Part shown: in pieces, positions 58,805-64,000 of the stretch
Numbering within the stretch: the first letter of the stretch is position 1
Layout of the letters: every line of letters begins with the position of its first letter
NCBI RefSeq assembly: GCF_000964005.1
Contig: NZ_JXYP01000021.1
Location: 1 to 64,000, forward strand
From: Williamsia herbipolensis
Lineage (GTDB): Bacteria; Actinomycetota; Actinomycetes; Mycobacteriales; Mycobacteriaceae
Direction: 5' to 3'
Length of the DNA stretch: 64,000 nucleotides
Translations under genes and position numbers: made by a program
The notes under the pieces: generated by a model
What the model was told of the DNA's origin: nothing
Seen by the model: the letters and a program-made list of their open reading frames with translations, nothing else
Databases searched by the model: none

Positions 58805-59867
58805 TCCCGTGACCGACGTGCCGAGGCGGCCCGAGCGCACCCTGGTGCTGCACCTCGTGGGGTCGCCCGTGGACGAGGCGTTCGCCGACCTGTCCCGCCT
58901 CTACGCATCGGGGTGCCTGGAGTCCCTGCGCGCCGACACGCGGTACGACAACCGGATCGCCCACGTGGCGCCGGGAGGTCGGTGGTCGTTCCCCGACGAC
59001 CTGACCCCGCCCGGGATCGCCGCGGCCGAGGAGTTCTCCGCTGCTCGGGCGTTGGAGATGATCGAGTCGTGGGGCGTCGACGTCGTCGTGCCGCAGATGT
59101 TCTGTCGACCCGGGATGACCTCGTACCGTTCGGTGTTCGACGTGCTCGGTATCGGGCGACTCGGCAACTCCGGTGAGGTGATGGCCATCGCCGCCGACAA
59201 GGCGGCCACCCGCGCGATCGTCGCGGCGGCGGGGGTCGCCGTGCCCGACGGCGAGGTGGTGCGGCGCGGCGACGCACCGACACTGTCGCTGCCGGTGGTG
59301 GTCAAGCCCGTCGACGCCGACAACTCCGACGGCGTGACGCTGGTCCGGGACGCCTCGGAGCTGCCCGCGGCCCTCGATACCGCTCTCGCACTGGGGGATT
59401 CTGCGCTGGTCGAGTCCTTCGTCGAGCTGGGGCGTGAGGTGCGATGCGGCATCATCGTCCGCGACGGTGAGCTCGTCTGTCTCCCACTCGAGGAGTACGC
59501 CGTCGATGCGGAGACCAAACCGATCCGCGATCGCGCCGACAAGCTGGCACGCTCCGACGACGGTGACCTCTTCCTCGTCGCGAAGGACGCCGACCACGCC
59601 TGGATCGTCGACGACGACGATCCGATCGTGGCGGTGGTGCACGAGGCCGCGCGTCGGTGCCACCGCGCGCTGGGGTGCCGCCACCACAGCCTGTTCGACT
59701 TCCGGATCGACCCGGAGGGCACGCCGTTCTTCCTCGAGGCGGGGCCCTACTGCTCGTTCGCCCCGGGCAGCGTGATCGCGGTCATGGCGAAGGCCGCGGG
59801 TATCGGGCTCGACGAGGTGTTCGCCATCGCGCTCGCGGAACTGCGCGCCGAACAGGAGAAACGATGA
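58794..59867 (+). CDS. mysD: D-Ala-D-Ala ligase-like MAA ligase
   Basis: A 357-aa ATP-grasp ligase of the D-alanine--D-alanine ligase group. Seen are NSGEVMAIAADKAATRAIVA, VVVKPVDADNSDGVTLV, LVESFVELGREVRCGIIV and the C-terminal FDFRIDPEGTPFFLEAGPYC. In cyanobacteria MysD adds serine, threonine or another amino acid to mycosporine-glycine, giving shinorine or porphyra-334; the residue used here is unknown. The GTG at 58794 overlaps mysC by 11 bp; GTG 58809 is an alternative. Confidence 0.85.
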   Translation: MATDPVTDVPRRPERTLVLHLVGSPVDEAFADLSRLYASGCLESLRADTRYDNRIAHVAPGGRWSFPDDLTPPGIAAAEEFSAARALEMIESWGVDVVVPQMFCRPGMTSYRSVFDVLGIGRLGNSGEVMAIAADKAATRAIVAAAGVAVPDGEVVRRGDAPTLSLPVVVKPVDADNSDGVTLVRDASELPAALDTALALGDSALVESFVELGREVRCGIIVRDGELVCLPLEEYAVDAETKPIRDRADKLARSDDGDLFLVAKDADHAWIVDDDDPIVAVVHEAARRCHRALGCRHHSLFDFRIDPEGTPFFLEAGPYCSFAPGSVIAVMAKAAGIGLDEVFAIALAELRAEQEKR

Positions 59868-60628
59868 AGCACACCGCACTGGACCCGCTGGGCGCCGAGG
59901 TGACCGGCGTCCGCGTGGGGCCGCTGGAACCCGCCGACACCGACGAGTTGCGGACGCTGCTCGCCGAGCACGGGGTGATCATCCTCCCCGACCAGGACAT
60001 CAGCGACGACGACTTCCTCGCGTTCCTGCGCAACTTCGGCGAGACGGTGTTCACCGTCGGGGAGACGCCGGTGGCGGGGCGTCCGGAGTTGAACGTGATC
60101 AGCAACGTGGGACGCTCGACCCCGCCGCGATCGCAGTTCCACGTCGACACCAGCTACGTGCGACATCCACCGGTGTACACCGCGTTACGAGCCGTCGACG
60201 TCCCCCTCGAGGGCGGTCAGACCCTGTTCAGCAACCAGTACCGGGCGTTCGAATCGTTGCCGGAGATGGTGCGTGAGGATCTGTCGGGGCGGACGGTGAC
60301 CCACGTGGTGACCGGCCTCGACCTCGACGACGACGCGGAGACGTCGGCGGTGCACCCGCTCTGCGCGACGCACCCGATCTCGGGCCGCACGGCGCTGTAT
60401 CTCTCGACGCCGCAGCGGTGTGCGGAGGTGAGTGGGCTCAGCGAGGAGGAGGCCGCCGACACGGTGGCGTCGCTCCTCGAGCACAGCACCCGTCCCGACA
60501 ACGTCCTCGCCCACCGGTGGTCGCCGAAGGATGTCGTGATGTGGGACAACCGCTGCGTGATGCACAAGGCGGACCACTCGGGTGTGGTGGGCGACCGCAT
60601 CATGCACCGCGGGATGGTGGGCGGGTAG
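59864..60628 (+). CDS. mysH: Fe(II)/2-oxoglutarate oxygenase, MysH-like (palythine-forming)
   Basis: A 254-aa TauD/TfdA-family dioxygenase. The iron triad is visible as HxD in RSQFHVDTSYV and the distal His in VMWDNRCVMHKADHSG, with the 2-oxoglutarate-binding Arg in RIMHRGMVGG. In cyanobacteria MysH converts disubstituted MAAs to palythines; place in the operon supports the same here (inference). The ATG overlaps the mysD stop (ATGA). Its last codons and stop lie in the first 26-bp tandem repeat, so the C-terminus may have been shaped by repeat expansion. Confidence 0.85.
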   Translation: MKHTALDPLGAEVTGVRVGPLEPADTDELRTLLAEHGVIILPDQDISDDDFLAFLRNFGETVFTVGETPVAGRPELNVISNVGRSTPPRSQFHVDTSYVRHPPVYTALRAVDVPLEGGQTLFSNQYRAFESLPEMVREDLSGRTVTHVVTGLDLDDDAETSAVHPLCATHPISGRTALYLSTPQRCAEVSGLSEEEAADTVASLLEHSTRPDNVLAHRWSPKDVVMWDNRCVMHKADHSGVVGDRIMHRGMVGG

Positions 60629-60712
60629 GACACCGCGGGATGGTGGGCGGGTAGGACACCGCGGGATGGTGGGCGGGTAGGACACCGCATGGTTGCGGGG
60701 GTCGGACACCGC
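60611..60712 (+). repeat. 26-bp tandem repeat, three perfect copies plus a degenerate one
   Basis: The unit GGGATGGTGGGCGGGTAGGA plus CACCGC occurs at 60611-60636, 60637-60662 and 60663-60688 without a mismatch; 60689-60712 is a 24-bp diverged copy. The first copy encodes the last residues and stop codon of mysH. There are no spacers, so it is not a CRISPR array. Confidence 0.95.
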
Positions 60713-60816
60713 CGATGATGTTCGGTCCCTGAGGTTTGGTCCGGGGAGTCGCCGGGTACCCGGTTCGCACGGGTGTCGCGGCAACGGCATCGTGGACGTC
60801 GACGTCAGAGGTGACA

Positions 60817-61587
60817 GTGCTCCTCAACCCCCTCCTCCCCTCCCACACCACGCATGTGACCGATCCGCTCGCCTTCGCGGGCGCGTCTGTGCGCGACGCG
60901 GTGGTCGCACCGCCGACAGAGGGATTGCTCCCCCACGAGTTCACGCTCGGCGATTCTGTGTACGCGCCCCAGGAGGACTCGTTCCTCCTGATCGAGGCCA
61001 TGCGGGCCGACAGCGACGCCATCGCGGGTCGGCGGGTGCTCGATCTGTGTTGCGGCAGCGGTGTCATCGGCATCGCCGCGGCCTGTCTCGGGGCGCGTGA
61101 GGTGATCGCCTTCGACATCAACCCCGAGGCGGTGCGCAGTACGGCGGTCAACGCCGCAGACGCCGGGGTCGTCGTCGACGCTCGGCAGGGCTCCATCGCC
61201 GAGGCGCTCGCCGCGGGTCCGTTCGACGTGGTGCTCAGCAACCCGCCGTACGTCCCGGCACCGGACGGTGTGGCCGGCGGGGACATGGCGGCGACCGCGT
61301 GGGATGCCGGTGCCGACGGCCGCTCGGTTCTCGATCCGTTGTGTCGCGCCGTTCCCGACCTGCTGACGGCGGAGGGGATGTGTCTGTTCGTGCACTCGGA
61401 GACTTCGGGTGTCGACACCACCGTGGCGATGCTCACCGCCGGGGGCGTGGGCGCGCAGAGCGTGGCGTCCGGGCACATCCCGCTGGGGCCGGTGCTACGC
61501 GAACGCGCCGAGTGGTTGGGTCGCCGCGGGCTGCTCCCGCCCGCGGCACAGACGGAGATGCTCGCGGTCGTCCGGGGTCGTCGATGA
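60817..61587 (+). CDS. HemK2/PrmC-like SAM methyltransferase
   Basis: A 256-aa class I methyltransferase of the HemK/MTQ2 group. It has PQEDSFLLIEAM, motif I VLDLCCGSGVIGIAAACLGA and the diagnostic NPPY catalytic motif (VVLSNPPYVPAP). Substrate may be a glutamine in a protein, but release-factor methylation is normally done by PrmC elsewhere, so the target is open. GTG 60817 has AGAGG five bases upstream; GTG 60811 is an alternative. The stop overlaps the next gene (ATGA). Confidence 0.85.
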   Translation: MLLNPLLPSHTTHVTDPLAFAGASVRDAVVAPPTEGLLPHEFTLGDSVYAPQEDSFLLIEAMRADSDAIAGRRVLDLCCGSGVIGIAAACLGAREVIAFDINPEAVRSTAVNAADAGVVVDARQGSIAEALAAGPFDVVLSNPPYVPAPDGVAGGDMAATAWDAGADGRSVLDPLCRAVPDLLTAEGMCLFVHSETSGVDTTVAMLTAGGVGAQSVASGHIPLGPVLRERAEWLGRRGLLPPAAQTEMLAVVRGRR

Positions 61588-61778
61588 CCGGGCGGCACAC
61601 GGTCCGGATGGTGGCGGGCGGTCCGATCATGGTGGAGGGTCCGGTCCGCATCGAGATGCCCGACGGTGCGGTGGTCGAGTCGGACCGATTCCTGGTCGCG
61701 ATCTGTGCGTGTAAGCGGAGCAAGACGTTCCCGCTGTGCGACACCAGCCATCGGCGGCGGGCGCGCGCCGTCGAGTGA
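61584..61778 (+). CDS. CDGSH-type iron-sulfur protein
   Basis: A 64-aa protein with the three-Cys one-His 2Fe-2S pattern: CACKRSKTFPLCDTSH. The conserved Gly of CDGSH is Thr here; ligands are intact. No signal or membrane segment. It is translationally coupled to the methyltransferase gene upstream and convergent with the haem-oxygenase-like gene. Confidence 0.88.
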   Translation: MTGRHTVRMVAGGPIMVEGPVRIEMPDGAVVESDRFLVAICACKRSKTFPLCDTSHRRRARAVE

Positions 61779-61835
61779 GGCCGCCGCACCCGCCGGTGCT
61801 GCGGCTCAAACCCGATCTGTCGGACCCGTTGTCGC

Positions 61836-62867
61836 TCAGTCGATGTCGATGGCTGCGTCCCCGCGTTGCCACGACTCCATCATGTGGTCGGCCAGCCGAC
61901 CCTCGACGAGGTCGAACGCGCGCATGCCGAACAGGACGTCGTCGTGCAGATCGGGTTCGTGGGTGATGAGGTCTCCGACCACGTCGGTGCGCATCACCTG
62001 TTCGTGCACCGCGTCGGCCTCGACGTGTTCGCGATAGAACGCCGCGCATGCGGCCGGCGCCCCCAGGCGATCCATCGCCTCGGCGAGACGACGTGAACCG
62101 GGCGACGAGGTGATCTCGGTGGCGGCCAGATGTCCCACCGATGCGCCGCGCAGCGCCCGGTGCAGGCCGATCATCGACATGAGGTTCACCGTCACCAGGG
62201 CCTGCGCGGGCGCGCGGTCGAGGTACCCGAGGTAGGTGGAGTCGAGTCCCGCGGCGTCCATGAGGTCGGCGAACAACTGCTGGTGCATGCGGTCGCCCCG
62301 CCCGCCGCCGTACTCGTCGAACTCGACGGCGACGAATGCCGCCTTGCTCCGCCCGGTGAGGCGCGGGATCGCCCAGGCGTGCGGGTCCGCCTCCTTGAGG
62401 TGATAGAGCGACCGCACCGCGAGGTACTCACGCATCTGTGTCCAGGTGCCCTCGTCGCGGAGGAAGTAGGAGGGTCCGGTGCCGTCGATGGGTTCGACCG
62501 ACATCTCCGACATCTCGCGGTCGACGTCGTCGTCGGGGCCGATCGGCGCGATGTCGACATCGAGGGCGGAGCGGAAACGCGCCTCGAGGTGGCGACGCAG
62601 GCCCAGGAGTGCCGGGTCCCACTCCCATTCGGGATCGACGCCCGCGAAGCCGCGGTAGTGCAGTTCGTAGCAGGTGTAGAGGGCGAGGTGGAGGTCGACG
62701 CCGTACGGGTCGGCCTCGGCGACCGCGGCGAGTGTGACCGGCGACGGTGCGTCGGCGTCCGGTCGCGAGCCCCTGAGGAGTTCGACCACCTCCGACGACA
62801 GCGCGCCGCGTCCTGCCGGCAGGGCCGGACCGGTGGACCGGACCGATTCGTGGATCGCGATGCTCAC
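61836..62867 (-). CDS. Haem-oxygenase-like, iron-containing redox enzyme family protein
   Basis: A 343-aa helical protein of the iron-containing redox enzyme/HDO-like group. Likely metal-binding residues occur in YTCYELHYRGF, VAVEFDEYGGGRGDRMHQQL and YREHVEADAVHEQVM; the spacing of Glu, Asp and His fits a diiron site but is not proven. Substrate unknown. The GTG at 62867 has AGGAG six bases upstream. Convergent with the CDGSH gene, with which it is often found in actinobacteria as I recall. Confidence 0.75.
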   Translation of the reverse strand: MSIAIHESVRSTGPALPAGRGALSSEVVELLRGSRPDADAPSPVTLAAVAEADPYGVDLHLALYTCYELHYRGFAGVDPEWEWDPALLGLRRHLEARFRSALDVDIAPIGPDDDVDREMSEMSVEPIDGTGPSYFLRDEGTWTQMREYLAVRSLYHLKEADPHAWAIPRLTGRSKAAFVAVEFDEYGGGRGDRMHQQLFADLMDAAGLDSTYLGYLDRAPAQALVTVNLMSMIGLHRALRGASVGHLAATEITSSPGSRRLAEAMDRLGAPAACAAFYREHVEADAVHEQVMRTDVVGDLITHEPDLHDDVLFGMRAFDLVEGRLADHMMESWQRGDAAIDID

Positions 62868-62938
62868 GCATTCTCCTGTTGTTGACGGCACAGGTGTGCC
62901 GGATAGCCTGTGCGACGACATCTCAAACCCCGCCCAGC

Positions 62939-63415
62939 TCACAGCGCCGGCGCGGTGGGTTTCGTCTCCGTGGACCGCGACTTGGCCATTCGCACCAGCA
63001 CCTCACGGTCGGGGGCGACCCCTGCCACGTCGATGGTGACCGAATCGGCGACGGTCCGCACGACATGCCATCCGAATCCGTCTGTCGACAGTGTCGACGC
63101 AGACCGCAACACGCCGCGGACCTCGACGGCGACACCCGCCGGAACGGCCAGGAGCGAGCAACCCACCGTGTCGGTCTCGCGCGAGCGCGTGATGATCTGG
63201 GTGGCGATCTCGTCGACCCCGAGGACGACGTCGGAGACATCGGCGATCGAGAAGTCCTCGGTCAGCAGAACGCTCTCCACCACCGACCGGATGACCGTCA
63301 GGTTCGACAACGACGCGCCGACGACCAGTTGCGCCGGGACCGCCTGCCGCGCCGACACCCGATCGACCTCGCTCGCGTGGACCACGATCACTCCTGACGT
63401 CGATTCACCGACCAC
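62939..63415 (-). CDS. RsbW-like ATP-binding protein (anti-sigma factor type)
   Basis: A 158-aa HATPase_c (GHKL) domain of the anti-sigma factor kind. LSNLTVIRSVVESVLL and the N-box region VVLGVDEIATQIITRS are typical, although the usual N-box Asn is Gln. A G-box-like DGFGWHVVRTVADSV follows. It may hold a sigma factor of the SigF/B type; no sigma factor or RsbV gene is seen in the window. Confidence 0.75.
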   Translation of the reverse strand: MVGESTSGVIVVHASEVDRVSARQAVPAQLVVGASLSNLTVIRSVVESVLLTEDFSIADVSDVVLGVDEIATQIITRSRETDTVGCSLLAVPAGVAVEVRGVLRSASTLSTDGFGWHVVRTVADSVTIDVAGVAPDREVLVRMAKSRSTETKPTAPAL

Positions 63416-63561
63416 CGCATCCCCGGGTATCCCGCCGGCACCGACCTCAAACGCCCCACCGGATCAGCGGCGTCCGGGGGTGCCGGTCGGCACACCGTTT
63501 CGATCACGCTCGTGGCGGGTAGTCCTAGCGGAGACAGATCCGATTCGGCGAGAGGCATCAG

Positions 63562-64000
63562 ATGACGTCATTGTGGTTGCAGGATCGGTCCCCGGAGCCG
63601 ACGACGGACCTGGCCCGGGGCGCGCGATACGACCACGTCGTCATCGGCGCGGGAATCACGGGCCTGGTCACCGCGGTCCTGCTCGCACGTTCCGGTGCGA
63701 CGGTGGCGGTTCTGGAGGCACGCCACCGGGGCGCGGTCACCACCGGCAACACGACCGGGAAGGTGAGCCTGCTGCAGGGAACGCGACTGTCGTCGATCGC
63801 GTCGCATCACGGGATGCGGGCGGTGAACGACTACGTGGCGGCGAATCGTGAGGGAATGGAGTGGCTGCTGCGCTATTGCGCCGACAGCGGCGTCGACGTG
63901 GACCGGGAGTCGGCGATCACCTATGCCGCCGGTGCCGATGGCGCGAAAACGGTCCGATCACAGTTCCGTGTGGCCCGCGAGGCGGGTCTCGATGTCGCTC
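63562..64000 (+). CDS. FAD-dependent oxidoreductase, N-terminal part (truncated by window)
   Basis: From ATG 63562 the frame is open to the window end, at least 146 codons. It encodes YDHVVIGAGITGLVTAVLLA, the GxGxxG dinucleotide fold of the DAO family, and NTTGKVSLLQGTRL, a stretch typical of FAD oxidoreductases that often carry a C-terminal Rieske domain. That domain, if present, lies outside. GAGAGG precedes the ATG. Confidence 0.85.
   Translation, partial: MTSLWLQDRSPEPTTDLARGARYDHVVIGAGITGLVTAVLLARSGATVAVLEARHRGAVTTGNTTGKVSLLQGTRLSSIASHHGMRAVNDYVAANREGMEWLLRYCADSGVDVDRESAITYAAGADGAKTVRSQFRVAREAGLDVA

Noticed and set aside
54643-59867. C7N-aminocyclitol (validamycin/acarbose-type) cluster
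   Set aside because: The cyclase alone would fit, but the downstream O-methyltransferase, ATP-grasp, D-Ala-D-Ala ligase-like and MysH-type genes fit MAA synthesis, and no aminotransferase or glycosyltransferase is present.
60611-60712. CRISPR array
   Set aside because: The repeats are directly adjacent with no unique spacers, and no cas genes are present.

Overview
The window is high-GC DNA from an actinobacterium of the order Mycobacteriales. The 16S fragment and the protein sequences point to the Gordonia/Williamsia/Rhodococcus side of the order; genus is an inference from about 110 nt of 16S and was not tested by search. From the 16S 5' end to about 52.1 kb the gene order follows, inverted, a block I recall from Mycobacterium tuberculosis (roughly Rv1689 back to Rv1626): tyrS, mpg, a lipase/acyl-CoA-synthetase fusion, argHGRFDBJC, pheTS, a SpoU methyltransferase, rplT-rpmI-infC, uvrA, a metallo-beta-lactamase-fold protein, a universal stress protein, uvrB, a DUF402 protein, coaE, rpsA, polA and pdtaR.

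Region by region. 1-533: 5' end of a 16S gene, its leader with BoxA, and the rrn promoter. 0.5-5.8 kb: tyrS, DNA glycosylase, Trm112-like protein, lipase fusion. 5.9-14.5 kb: a complete arginine operon with nearly all start and stop codons overlapping and an ArgR operator at argC. 14.5-20.7 kb: phenylalanyl-tRNA synthetase and translation genes; infC starts at AUC behind a long structured leader with a terminator-like hairpin. 20.8-36.6 kb: DNA repair (uvrA, uvrB), a HelD/HelR-type RNA polymerase-acting helicase, a DoxX protein with ten 11-residue repeats, coaE-GrpB fusion, an orphan Mce protein and rpsA. 36.7-42.4 kb: a methyltransferase, an XRE regulator divergent from a SnoaL-like gene, a polar amino acid ABC transporter, and a broken 2'-5' RNA ligase-like gene. 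42.5-52.1 kb: polA, a branched-chain amino acid ABC system and pdtaR, ending at a tRNA.

Beyond the tRNA the content looks accessory: a zwf copy with two +1 frameshifts, then a TetR gene divergent from six tightly packed genes read as a mycosporine-like amino acid (MAA) pathway, mysA-B-C-D plus a mysH-type Fe(II)/2-oxoglutarate oxygenase that would convert MAAs to palythines. The first gene is a HAD-family protein that has lost both catalytic aspartates of motif I. A 26-bp tandem repeat starts inside the end of mysH. The window closes with a HemK2-like methyltransferase/CDGSH/haem-oxygenase-like oxidase set, an RsbW-like protein and a truncated FAD oxidoreductase.

The best candidates for something little described are the MAA cluster with its catalytically dead HAD partner, a 17-bp palindrome shared by two loci near an XRE regulator, the hendecad-repeat DoxX protein, and a branched-chain amino acid permease with a secreted-type N-terminal domain. 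Three homopolymer-associated frameshifts may be real decay or assembly errors; raw reads would decide.
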